Origin: Streptomyces caelestis
GTDB taxonomy: Bacteria; Actinomycetota; Actinomycetes; Streptomycetales; Streptomycetaceae
Direction: 5' to 3'
NCBI RefSeq assembly: GCF_014205255.1
Contig: NZ_JACHNE010000001.1
Location: 6,510,001 to 6,574,000 of the forward strand
Length of the DNA stretch: 64,000 nucleotides
How positions within the stretch are numbered: position 1 is the stretch's first letter; every line of letters starts with the position of its first letter. The notes beneath the pieces are model-generated. The model worked only from the letters and a program-made list of their open reading frames with translations, was not told the origin of the DNA and ran no database searches. This document shows positions 26,059 to 35,400 of this stretch, piece after piece. Position numbers and translations under genes: made by a program.

Positions 26059-26729
26059 CAGTGACCGCCCTCCTCTTCGGGACCCTTGGCGAACGCCGCC
26101 TCGACCGTGTCGACCTCGTCGGTGCGCATCATCACGTGCACCAGATCGCCCTCCTGCAACACCGTCTGCGAGGTGGGCAGGACCGCCTCGCCGAGCCGGG
26201 TCAGGAACGCCACCCGCACGCCCGTCTCCTCCTGGATCCGGCTGATCTTGTGGCCGACCCAGGCGGTGGAGGTGTGCACCTCGGCGAGCTGGACGCCCCC
26301 GGTGGGGTCACGCCACAGCGGCTCGGCGCCCGAGGGGAGCAGGCGGCGCAGCATCTGGTCGGCCGTCCAGCGGACGGTCGCGACGGTGGGGATGCCCAGG
26401 CGCTGGTAGACCTCGGCGCGGCGGGGGTCGTAGATGCGGGCGGCGACGTTCTCGATGCCGAACATCTCGCGGGCCACGCGCGCGGCGATGATGTTGGAGT
26501 TGTCACCGCTGGAGACGGCGGCGAAGGCGCCGGCCTCCTCGATGCCCGCCTCGCGCAGGGTGTCCTGGTCGAAGCCGACCCCGGTGACCCGGCGGCCGCC
26601 GAAGGAGGACCCCAGGCGGCGGAAGGCGGTGGGGTCCTGGTCGACCACGGCGACCGTGTGGCCCTGTTGCTCCAGGTTCTGGGCCAGGGCGGAGCCCACC
26701 CTTCCGCAACCCATGATCACAATATGCAT
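26058..26729 (-). CDS. trkA: RCK (TrkA-type) potassium-uptake regulatory protein, first copy
   Basis: 223 aa. TrkA-N with MHIVIMGCGRVGSALAQNLE and VVDQDPTAFRRL, then AFAAVSSGDNSNIIAARVAR; TrkA-C from ~140 (GGVQLAEVHTSTAWVGHKIS). It resembles mycobacterial CeoB, paired with the CeoC-like second copy. Two single-RCK proteins probably assemble into a hetero- or double ring controlling a K+ channel or importer at the membrane. The upstream 246 bp are divergent from a PfkB kinase and hold an inverted repeat CATCATG...CATGATG around 26844-26874. Confidence 0.9.
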   Translation of the reverse strand: MHIVIMGCGRVGSALAQNLEQQGHTVAVVDQDPTAFRRLGSSFGGRRVTGVGFDQDTLREAGIEEAGAFAAVSSGDNSNIIAARVAREMFGIENVAARIYDPRRAEVYQRLGIPTVATVRWTADQMLRRLLPSGAEPLWRDPTGGVQLAEVHTSTAWVGHKISRIQEETGVRVAFLTRLGEAVLPTSQTVLQEGDLVHVMMRTDEVDTVEAAFAKGPEEEGGH

Positions 26730-26975
26730 CGCGTCACACCGTGCTTCCTACGGGCCCTCTGACCATCATGAATGTCCTGCTCATGTCTCTCTTTCGGCTC
26801 GCCAGGCACCACGTCGCGGCCTGAGTGCGGGCCGCCAGGCACCATCATGCCGGTGGAATCACGCCATGATGCCTTCCGGGGCCGGTGCCGCGTTCGACTG
26901 CCCGACTCCAACGTATCGGCAAAGTCGAGGGGGTTGCCGAGGGCCCTGCCGCCCTCGGCGGGGGAGGAAGCAGAC

Positions 26976-27896
26976 ATGAGTACCGAGATCGACGTCCTCG
27001 TCCTGGGCGGCGCGGGCGTGGACACGATCGTGCACGTGCCCGAGCTGCCCGTGCCGTTCGCCGACAGCCACATGATCCGGCCCGGGATCGTGACGCGCGC
27101 GGGCCAGAGCGGCGACTTCGTCGCGCTGGCCGCGAGCGCGCTGGGGCTGCGCACGCACCACGTCGACATGCTGGGCGACGACCCCGAGGGCGACCTGGTC
27201 CGCGCCCTGCACCGCGATCGCGGTATCGCCCTCACCGCCGTCCCCCAGCCGCTCGGCACCAAGCGCGCGGTCAACCTCGTCGGCCCCGACGGCAGACGGA
27301 TGTCCCTCTACGACGCCACCCGCTCGGCGGAGACGGACCGGCTGCCCGAGGCCACGCTGCGGGAGCTGGCCGCGGCCAGCCGGCACGCCCATGTCGTCAT
27401 CACCCAGCCGTGCGCCCATGCGCTGCCCGTCCTGCGCGAGGCGGGCCTCACGATCTCGACCGACCTGCACGACTGGGACGGGTCCGACCCCTACCACGAG
27501 CCCTTCGCCCACCAGGCCGATCTCGTCTTCCTGTCCGGCACGGCCCTGGCCGACCCGGAGCGGACCATGCGGCGGATCACCGAGCGGGGCCGGGCCCGGG
27601 TCGTCGTCGCCACGGCCGGGGCGGACGGGGCGTACCTGCTGGCCGACGGCGAGCTGACCCACGTACCCGCCGCCACGCCCCCCGCACCCGTCGTCGACTC
27701 CAACGGCGCGGGCGACGCCTTCGCCGCCGCGTTCCTCCACGCCTGGCTGAACGGCGCCCCACCCCACCACTGCGCCCTGCACGGCACAGTGGCCGGGGCG
27801 TACGCCTGCACGGTCCCGTCGCCCCGGACGGACAGCATCGGGCGGGAGGAACTGCTCGCCGGGGTGGCGGAGCTGGAGCGGGCCCGGGGTCAGTAG
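26976..27896 (+). CDS. PfkB/ribokinase-family carbohydrate kinase
   Basis: 306 aa from ATG 26976 with GGGGAGGAAG upstream. N-terminal VLVLGGAGVDTIVHVPELPV and GGxxx region GQSGDFVALAASALG; C-terminal ATP/anion-hole signature DSNGAGDAFAAAFLHAWL with the catalytic Asp. It phosphorylates a sugar or nucleoside; the exact substrate cannot be read. Its end overlaps the convergent small lipoprotein-like gene by 7 bp. In S. coelicolor (from memory) the undecylprodigiosin cluster lies near this point of the gene order; it is absent here. Confidence 0.88.
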   Translation: MSTEIDVLVLGGAGVDTIVHVPELPVPFADSHMIRPGIVTRAGQSGDFVALAASALGLRTHHVDMLGDDPEGDLVRALHRDRGIALTAVPQPLGTKRAVNLVGPDGRRMSLYDATRSAETDRLPEATLRELAAASRHAHVVITQPCAHALPVLREAGLTISTDLHDWDGSDPYHEPFAHQADLVFLSGTALADPERTMRRITERGRARVVVATAGADGAYLLADGELTHVPAATPPAPVVDSNGAGDAFAAAFLHAWLNGAPPHHCALHGTVAGAYACTVPSPRTDSIGREELLAGVAELERARGQ

Positions 27897-28138
27897 CCGG
27901 CGGTGCGGTCGAAGCTTGAGCGGTCGTCCAGTGCGAAGCGGACCAGGTCATCCCGTTCGCTCCCGCCCTGCGGTGCCGGCTCGTTTTCCCCGGGCGACTG
28001 GGCGGTGGTCGTGGTCGTCTCGCCCTTCGGCGCAGTCGTGCTTTCGCCGTCACCGCCGCACGCGGTCCCCAGAGCGAGTCCGGCGGCCATGGCCGCGGCG
28101 GCGAGCACGGATGGGGGTCGGCGATGGTGTCTGTTCAT
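27890..28138 (-). CDS. Small secreted protein or lipoprotein, unknown function
   Basis: 82 aa from ATG 28138. Signal peptide: positive start NRHHRRP, hydrophobic VLAAAAMAAGLALG, then TACGGDGES. The Cys could be lipidated, but -3 is Gly rather than Leu, so the lipobox is poor. The mature part is Thr/Glu/Pro-rich and disordered, ending DDRSSFDRTAGY. Same strand as the 39-aa membrane peptide gene upstream. Confidence 0.65.
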   Translation of the reverse strand: MNRHHRRPPSVLAAAAMAAGLALGTACGGDGESTTAPKGETTTTTAQSPGENEPAPQGGSERDDLVRFALDDRSSFDRTAGY

Positions 28139-28175
28139 GGCCGAACCCTCCTCGTACCAAACCCTCCTCGTACTC

Positions 28176-28295
28176 CTATCGCGCGCCGGGCGGCAGCCCT
28201 TTGCGGCGGCTGATGCTCCGCACACTCGCCCCCGTGAGGATTCCGAGGACGAACAGTGTGGCTGCGGCGCCGATCAGTTCTGCGGTCGGGTACAT
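28176..28295 (-). CDS. Small single-pass membrane protein, 39 aa
   Basis: ATG 28295 with GGAGG five bases upstream. MYPTAELIGAAATLFVLGIL forms one TM helix followed by a basic cytoplasmic tail (RSISRRKGLPPGAR). The strong ribosome site, clean TM/positive-inside pattern and GC-rich third positions make it a probable real gene. It could be a regulator of the adjacent permease; unproven. Confidence 0.65.
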   Translation of the reverse strand: MYPTAELIGAAATLFVLGILTGASVRSISRRKGLPPGAR

Positions 28296-28476
28296 GGGGC
28301 CTCCAGGGGCGGCGACGGCACGGAGTGGACGGGGCTTAGTCATATAGGCATGGGAACCGGGTGACCTGCGGAATCCGCAGCCGCAGCAGCCCCTGAATTC
28401 ACTCGGAGAGCAGACGGAACGCCGATGGGGGTGGCGGGTGGGCGAGCCCGCAATCGAACGCTTACGATCCTCTGTT

Positions 28477-30528
28477 GTGTCCAAACTGACCGACGTGCCC
28501 AAACGGATCCTGATCGGGCGCGCACTGCGCAGTGACCGGCTGGGGGAAACACTCCTGCCGAAGCGCATCGCACTACCCGTCTTCGCCTCCGACCCGCTGT
28601 CCTCCGTCGCGTACGCGCCGGGGGAGGTGCTGCTGGTCCTGTCGATCGCGGGTGTGACGGCGTACCACTTCAGCCCGTGGATCGCGGTCGCGGTCGTCGT
28701 GCTGATGTTCACCGTGGTGGCCTCGTACCGGCAGAACGTGCACGCCTACCCCAGCGGCGGGGGCGACTACGAGGTGGCGAACACCAACCTCGGCCCCAAG
28801 GCGGGCCTGACGGTCGCGAGCGCGCTGCTCGTCGACTACGTCCTCACCGTCGCGGTGTCGATCTCCTCCGGCATCGAGAACCTGGGCTCTGCGATCCCGT
28901 TCGTGGTCGAGCACAAGGTGCTCTGCGCGATCGGCGTGATCGTGCTGCTCACGCTGATGAACCTGCGCGGCGTGAAGGAGTCGGGCTCGCTCTTCGCGAT
29001 CCCGACGTACGTCTTCGTCGCGGGCGTCTTCACCATGATCGCCTGGGGCGCCTTCCGCGGACTGGTCCTGGACGACACCATGCGGGCACCGACGGCGGAC
29101 TACGTCATCAAGCCCGAGCACCAGGGCCTGGCCGGCTTCGCACTGGTCTTCCTGCTGCTGCGCGCCTTCTCCTCCGGCTGCGCCGCGCTCACCGGCGTCG
29201 AGGCGATCTCCAACGGAGTCCCGGCCTTCCGCAAGCCCAAGTCCAAGAACGCCGCGAACACACTCGCGTTGATGGGCCTGCTGGCCGTCACCATGTTCTG
29301 CGGCATCATCGCGCTGGCCGCCGCGACCGACGTCCGCATGGCCGAGAAGCCGGCCGTCGACCTCTTCCACAACGGTGTCCCGCTCGGCCCGGACTACGTC
29401 CAGAACCCGGTGATCTCCCAGGTCGCCGAGGCCGTCTTCGGCAAGGGCAGCTTCCTGTTCCTCGTGCTGGCCGCAGCCACCGCGCTGGTGCTGTTCCTCG
29501 CCGCGAACACCGCCTACAACGGCTTCCCGCTGCTCGGCTCGATCCTCGCCCAGGACCGCTACCTGCCGCGCCAGCTGCACACCCGCGGCGACCGCCTCGC
29601 CTTCTCCAACGGCATCGTGCTCCTCGCGGGCGCCGCCGGACTGCTGGTGTGGATCTACGGCGCCGACTCCACCCGCCTGATCCAGCTCTACATCGTCGGC
29701 GTGTTCGTGTCCTTCACGCTCAGCCAGACCGGCATGGTCCGGCACTGGAACCGCCACCTGGCCGGCGAGCAGGACAAGGCCAAGCGCCGCCACATGGTCC
29801 GCTCGCGCGCCATCAACGCCTTCGGCGCCTTCTTCACCGGCCTCGTGCTGGTGGTCGTCCTCGTCACCAAGTTCACGCACGGCGCCTGGGTCGCCCTGCT
29901 CGGCATGGTGATCTTCTACGCGACGATGACGGCCATCCGTAAGCACTACGACCGGGTCGCCGAGGAGATCGCCGCCCCCGAGGGGCCGAGCGACGACAGC
30001 GTACGGCCGTCCCGCGTCCACTCCGTCGTCCTGATCTCCAAGATCCACCGCCCCGCGCTGCGCGCCCTGGCCTATGCCAAGCTGATGCGCTCGGACACCC
30101 TGGAGGCACTGAGCGTCAACGTCGACCCCGCGGAGACCAAGGCGCTGCGCGACGAGTGGGAGCGGCGCGGCATCGACGTACCGCTGAAGGTCCTGGACTC
30201 GCCCTACCGCGAGATCACGCGGCCGATCATCGAGTACGTCAAGGGACTGCGCAAGGAGTCGCCGCGGGACGCGGTGTCCGTGATCATCCCCGAGTACGTC
30301 GTCGGCCACTGGTACGAGCATCTGCTGCACAACCAGAGCGCCCTGCGGCTGAAGGGCCGGCTGCTGTTCACGCCGGGAATCATGGTGACCTCGGTGCCGT
30401 ACCAGCTCCAGTCCTCCGAGGCGGCCAAGCGGCGGGCCCGCAGGCAGCAGGAGTGGAACGCGCCGGGTTCGGTGCGGCGGGGGCCGGCGCAGGAGCGGCC
30501 GAGGGAGCCCTCGGACCCGAAGGCCTGA
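28477..30528 (+). CDS. APC-superfamily permease, KimA-like potassium transporter
   Basis: 683 aa from GTG 28477 (VSKLTDVPKRI). About 12 TM helices: unwound-helix-1 region FASDPLSSVAYAPGEVLLVL, SYRQNVHAYPSGGGDYEVAN, LVDYVLTVAVSISSGIENLG. A soluble C-terminal domain (~510-640) is USP-like (SVVLISKIHRPALRALAYAK). This is the architecture of KimA/YdaO-type K+ importers. There is no Shine-Dalgarno; TACGAT eight bases upstream could be the -10 of a leaderless mRNA. Placed near two RCK proteins and KdpDE, a K+ role is likely, but amino-acid transport is not excluded. Confidence 0.85.
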   Translation: MSKLTDVPKRILIGRALRSDRLGETLLPKRIALPVFASDPLSSVAYAPGEVLLVLSIAGVTAYHFSPWIAVAVVVLMFTVVASYRQNVHAYPSGGGDYEVANTNLGPKAGLTVASALLVDYVLTVAVSISSGIENLGSAIPFVVEHKVLCAIGVIVLLTLMNLRGVKESGSLFAIPTYVFVAGVFTMIAWGAFRGLVLDDTMRAPTADYVIKPEHQGLAGFALVFLLLRAFSSGCAALTGVEAISNGVPAFRKPKSKNAANTLALMGLLAVTMFCGIIALAAATDVRMAEKPAVDLFHNGVPLGPDYVQNPVISQVAEAVFGKGSFLFLVLAAATALVLFLAANTAYNGFPLLGSILAQDRYLPRQLHTRGDRLAFSNGIVLLAGAAGLLVWIYGADSTRLIQLYIVGVFVSFTLSQTGMVRHWNRHLAGEQDKAKRRHMVRSRAINAFGAFFTGLVLVVVLVTKFTHGAWVALLGMVIFYATMTAIRKHYDRVAEEIAAPEGPSDDSVRPSRVHSVVLISKIHRPALRALAYAKLMRSDTLEALSVNVDPAETKALRDEWERRGIDVPLKVLDSPYREITRPIIEYVKGLRKESPRDAVSVIIPEYVVGHWYEHLLHNQSALRLKGRLLFTPGIMVTSVPYQLQSSEAAKRRARRQQEWNAPGSVRRGPAQERPREPSDPKA

Positions 30529-30653
30529 GGGCAGCAGGCTGCCTGTGTGGAACGGGCGTGAATCGGCCGGGCGGCACCCACGTAGACTGGTGGGCTGTTG
30601 TCCGGCCGTTTTTCTTCGGCCGTTTCCCCTCACGCTTTTGGAGTCACCCCACC

Positions 30654-31982
30654 ATGCAGGCAGAACCGAGGAAGTCGCTGGTGGGGGAGGAGTACGAGGT
30701 CGAGATCGGCCCCGTCGCCCACGGCGGCCACTGCATCGCCCGTACGTCCGAGGGCCAGGTGCTGTTCGTCCGGCACGCGCTGCCCGGTGAGCGAGTCGTG
30801 GCCCGGGTGACGGAGGGCGAGCAGGGCGCCCGGTTCCTGCGCGCGGACGCGGTGAAGGTGCTGGACGCCTCCAAGGACCGGATCGACGTGCCCTGCCCGT
30901 TCGCGGGCCCCGGCCGCTGCGGCGGCTGCGACTGGCAGCACGCCAAGCCGGGCGCGCAGCGGCGCCTGAAGGCCGACGTCATCGCCGAACAGCTCCAGCA
31001 CCTCGCCGGGCTCACGCCGGAGGAGGCCGGCTGGGACGGCACGGTCGTGCCCGCCGAGGGCGACAAGGTGCCCGCGGGCCAGGTCCCGTCCTGGCGCACC
31101 CGCGTCCAGTACGCGGTCACGGCCGACGGCCGCGCGGGCCTGCGCCGGCACCGCTCCCACGAGGTGGAGCCGATCGACCACTGCATGATCGCTGCGGAGG
31201 GGGTCAGCGAGCTGGGCATCGAGAAGCGGGTCTGGACCGGCATGGACTCCGTCGAGGCGATCGCGGCGACGGGTTCGCAGGACCGCCAGGTGATCCTCAC
31301 GCCGAAGCCGGGCGCGCGCCTCCCGCTGGTCGAACTCGACCACCCGGTGTCGGTGCTGCGCGTGGACGAGCGTTCCGGCGGCGTCCACCGTGTCCACGGC
31401 CGCCCCTTCGTCCGCGAGCGCGCGGACGGCCGGACGTACCGGGTCGGAGGCGGCGGCTTCTGGCAGGTCCACCCCAAGGCGGCGGACACCCTGGTGACGG
31501 CCGTCATGCAGGGTCTCCTGCCCCGCAAGGGCGACATGGCCCTCGACCTCTACTGCGGCGTCGGCCTCTTCGCGGGCGCCCTCGCCGACCGCGTCGGCGA
31601 ACAGGGCGCGGTCCTCGGCATCGAGTCCGGCAAGCGGGCGGTGGAGGACGCGCGGCACAACCTCGCCGACTTCGACCGTGTGCGTATCGAGCAGGGCAAG
31701 GTCGAGAGCGTGTTGCCGCGCACGGGGATCACGGAGGTCGACCTGATCGTGCTTGACCCACCGCGGGCGGGGGCGGGGCGGAAGACGGTGGAGCACCTGG
31801 CTTCGCTGGGGGCTCGGCGGATCGCGTATGTGGCCTGCGATCCGGCGGCGTTGGCTCGGGATCTGGGGTACTTCCGGGAGGGCGGGTATCGGGTGCGGAT
31901 GCTTCGGGCGTTTGATTTGTTTCCGATGACGTCGCACGTGGAGTGCGTGGCGATTCTCGAGCCTGCTGGGAAAGCGTCCTGA
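30654..31982 (+). CDS. Class I SAM-dependent RNA uracil-C5 methyltransferase (TrmA/RlmD family)
   Basis: 442 aa. An N-terminal TRAM domain (~8-65, EEYEVEIGPVAHGGHCIART), [4Fe-4S]-type Cys in PCPFAGPGRCGGCDWQH plus DHCMIAA, SAM motif I LDLYCGVGLFAGALA, motif LIVLDPPRAG, catalytic Cys in VACDPAALARDL, and the C-terminal FPMTSHVE. It methylates uracil C5 in rRNA or tRNA. The 3' end (last ~65 bp) is repeated in degenerate form twice downstream, making it a probable integration target. The ATG has GGAG 10 bases upstream. Confidence 0.93.
   Translation: MQAEPRKSLVGEEYEVEIGPVAHGGHCIARTSEGQVLFVRHALPGERVVARVTEGEQGARFLRADAVKVLDASKDRIDVPCPFAGPGRCGGCDWQHAKPGAQRRLKADVIAEQLQHLAGLTPEEAGWDGTVVPAEGDKVPAGQVPSWRTRVQYAVTADGRAGLRRHRSHEVEPIDHCMIAAEGVSELGIEKRVWTGMDSVEAIAATGSQDRQVILTPKPGARLPLVELDHPVSVLRVDERSGGVHRVHGRPFVRERADGRTYRVGGGGFWQVHPKAADTLVTAVMQGLLPRKGDMALDLYCGVGLFAGALADRVGEQGAVLGIESGKRAVEDARHNLADFDRVRIEQGKVESVLPRTGITEVDLIVLDPPRAGAGRKTVEHLASLGARRIAYVACDPAALARDLGYFREGGYRVRMLRAFDLFPMTSHVECVAILEPAGKAS
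31918..31982 (+). repeat. att-like direct repeat, copy A (3' end of the methyltransferase gene)
   Basis: Encodes LFPMTSHVECVAILEP...KAS-stop, intact. Copies B (42960-43023) and C (43855-43917) repeat this block in the same orientation. Confidence 0.7.
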
Positions 31983-32012
31983 CGCTCATTTGACGCTGGT
32001 TCCGACGGTACG

Positions 32013-32333
32013 TCAGGTTCGAAGCGTGCCCTCGGTGGAGTGTGTCGGTCGCGCGGTCGCCAACGCGGGGGGTGGGAAGGGGGCCCGCTCCTTCTCGCGG
32101 CGGAACGCGTAGGCGATGGCGTGCGCCTCGATGCCCGCCTGGCGGAGGACACCCGTGAGCGGATTGGTGTATCCGGCGAAGTACAGGCGCGCGGCTGGGG
32201 GGGGAAGCGTCCGCGCCCCTACGGCGAGGGGTTGCCCGGCCTCGTCGAGTACGCCCAGGGACCCGACCGGGGCGTGCAGGTTGGGCCGGTACCCGGTGGC
32301 GGCGATGACCGTGACTCGGGTTCGGCTGTATGC
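32013..32333 (-). pseudogene. Remnant of a flavin-containing NAD(P)-binding monooxygenase (C-terminal part)
   Basis: Translation reads VTVIAATGYRPNLHAPV, then LYFAGYTNPLTGVLRQAGIE and AHAIAYAFRREKE, the C-terminal ATGY-to-end segment of FMO-like/lysine-N-oxygenase-like flavoproteins. The FAD and NADPH Rossmann motifs are missing; sequence upstream to 32466 is unrelated. A decayed gene at the left border of the accessory island. Confidence 0.65.
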
Positions 32334-32466
32334 AGCTCCTGCAGAGAGGGAGCTCCGGGTTGCGACCCAGTTGAGGTCGACTTCCTTGGGCGTTTCACCG
32401 GCCAGGGCGCCACAGGCGGAGGATGCCGGCGGCTCAGCGAGCGTGTGCACGCCCCGACCGGCCCTC

Positions 32467-35400
32467 TCACACCGGATACGCCGTATGAATATGGCCGTCG
32501 CGGATCACGACTTCGACGTCTCTGGTCTCCCGTCCGCTGCCGTTGATGCCCACGGGCTCACCGTGTTCGAAGCGGTGCAGGTGGCTGTCCTGCCCTGCCC
32601 TGGCGCGCGGGTTGGGTATGGCAGGGGTTCCGTCGACGCCCTCGCGGAGCCGTCGGCCCAGGACGAAGTCGTCGCCCTCCCAGAAGAAGTCCTCGTAGAA
32701 CTCACCGGGCAGTGAGGGTTCCGGCCCGGTGGGGTCGGCGTTCTCCCGCACGCGGTCCTGGGCGCCGGGGCCGTGCTGGCCCTCGATGTGGGCCTCGCGT
32801 TCCTCCGTGATGCCGTGCCTGCTGCTTTCGCAGCTGACCAGTCCCCACGGGTCGGTCCAGCGAAGCGGGTCGGGGACGTAGCCGTGGTGGTTCGGTGCGG
32901 GGGCGAGGCCCAGTGGGTCGGGGCTGATGTAGCGGGCGTTCTCGGGGTCGTAGTAGCGGCGGAAGTTGTAGTGGAGGCCGGTCTCGGGGTCGTGGTACTG
33001 GCCCGGGAAGCGGAGGGGGCAGTCGACCGGGCCCGCGGAGCCGCCTACAGGTGTGCCCCACAGCGTGGTGCGTGCCCGCCAGGCGATCCGGCCTCCTTCG
33101 TCGACCAGTTCGGTGGGGGTACCGACCAAGTCGGTGACGATGGCGTAGAAGCGGCGGTCGACCTCGTCCTGGTCGAACTGAAGCAGCGCACGATTGGTGC
33201 CGGGAGCCCATTCCCAGCTTCTGGTGGGACCGTCGGCGGAGCTGCTCTCTTCCACCAGGTGGGAACCGTCCCAGGTGAAGACGGTCTCCTCGATCGGTCG
33301 TCCGGTGTCGGACAGCAGGCGTTTGGCGACCCGACGACCGAGACCGTCGTAGACGTACGCCCAACGACGCCCGTCGGGGGTCGTGACCCGTGTGAGCCGG
33401 TCCTCGGCGTCCCACGCGTAGGTCCATTCCCGCGTTCCCCCGGACAGCAGCTTGCGCACCTGCCGGACGAGGCGCCCCTGTGCGTCGTGGACGTAGGTGG
33501 TGTGGCCGACCCTGCGTAGGAGTGTGCCGTCGTGGACCCGTTCTCCCTCGGGGCCTTCCGGCGCGTCCGCCCGGCTGACGTTGCCCGCCGCGTCGTAGGC
33601 ATAGCGCTCGGACCACCCGGTGGCCGAGACCGCTTCCACCCTGCCGAGACGATCACGGCTGAATCGGCGGATGCCGTAGGTCTGGTCCTCGATGGCGGTC
33701 AGGCCGCCGTCCTGTCCGTACGAGTACGAGCGGTGCAGCAGGGCCTCGTCCGGCGAACCTGTGTCGGAGGCGGCTCGCCCGAGAACCGTCTGCGCGGTCA
33801 GACGGTGGCCGGCATCCCACTCCTGGGACAGTACCGCCGTCTCCCCGAGCCGCCGCTCGATCTCGTGGCCCGAAGCCCCGTACGCGAAGGACAACGCGTG
33901 GTCGGCGAGGCGGACCCGGGTGGGGCGGTTGTTCGCGTCCCATTCCCAGCGACTTACGGCGCCTGACGGAGTCCGGCGTTCCACCCGCCGGCCGAGTATG
34001 TCGTACGTCGTGTGCACCGCGCGGCCGTTGCACTCCTCGACGACGACACGGCCCACCGCGTCGCGTGCGAGCGTGAGTGTGGTGTCGGGGGTGACCGCTG
34101 CGACCAGCTGGCCGGCCAAGTCGTAGGTGAAGGCCGCGATCGCCTCGCCGGAGTGCCGCTCCACGACCCGTCCGCACGCGTCGCGCACATAGGTGGTGAT
34201 CTCGCCCGCACCGTTGGTGCGCCGGATCAGACGGCCCGCGGCATCGTAGTCGTAGGAAACGGCACGGCCGTTGAAGTCCACTTCGCGGACGAGACGGCCC
34301 GCCGGGTCGTACGCGTACGACCACACCGCACCCGACGCGCTCGTCACGGACGTGAGCCGCAGCTCGGTGTCGTACGCGAACCACGTCGTCGAGCCGTCCG
34401 CCTCCGTCCGGGTGCGGAGCCGGTCGAAGTGGGTGAAGGTGTGGGTCGTGCTCCGGCCGTCGTGGCCGGTGTAGCGGACGATGTTGCCCTCACCGTCGTA
34501 GGACCAGCTCTCGGTGCTGCCGTCGGCCATGACCCGCTCGGCGGGGTAGCCCTCCACCGTCCATGTGGTGCGGGTCGTCGCTCCGGCGGCGTCGACGGTG
34601 CCGACGATGCGGCCGAAGGCGTCGCGGGTGACGCGAGACGTACCGCCCAGTGGCGCGGTGACGGAGTCGGGCAGCCCCAGCGGCCCCGGCTGGACACGGT
34701 GGGTCGCTCCCAGGGCGTTGGTGACGCCGAGCAGACCACCAGAGGCGTCATAGGCGTAGGTGGTGACGGCACCGTCGGCGTCGACGGTCGCTGCCGGGTG
34801 GCCCTGCTCGTCGTACGCGTAGCCACGCCTGCCGCCGGTCGGCAGGGTGATCCACAGGGGACAGTCGAAGGCGTCGTACTCGCATGTGGTGACGGCGCCG
34901 TCGGGCCGCACGACAGAAACGAGGTTGCCGCGCTCGTCGTAGCCGAAACGGGAGGTGTGGCCCAGAGGATTCGTCCGTGAGAGCAGCCGGTTGTACGCGT
35001 CCCACTCGGCATAGGTGGTGTTGCCGAGCGGGTCGGTTTGGGCGACGACCTGCCGGCGCTCGTTGTACCGGTAGGTCGTGGTGTGGCCCAGCGAGTCGGT
35101 GTAGCGCGTCTCGCGTCCTGCCGGGTCGTAGGCGATGGAGCAGGACAGGAAACCGTCGGCGCCTTCGCCTCGTATGCACCGGTCCTGGTCGTCGTAGGTG
35201 AAGCGGTACCAGGTGCCGTTGCGGTCGGTCCAGGAAGTGATGCGGCCCTGGACGTCGTAGGTGTACCTGAGCGGATGGCCGCTGGAGTTGTAGATCTCGT
35301 CGAGGTGCCCGTCGGGGCTGTAGCCGTAGCGCAGCAGGGTCGTTCCGTCGGGCCCGGCCTCCTCGTTGCGCAGCCGCAGCCGGACGACCCGGTCGCCCTC

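Noticed and set aside
26844..26874. CATCATG...CATGATG inverted repeat upstream of the RCK genes as an operator
   Set aside because: It lies closer to the divergent kinase, is imperfectly placed for either promoter and has no known match; recorded in the gene entry only.
26730..28476. Undecylprodigiosin (red) genes expected from S. coelicolor gene order near the RCK genes
   Set aside because: The space holds only a PfkB kinase and two small genes; no red homologues are present.
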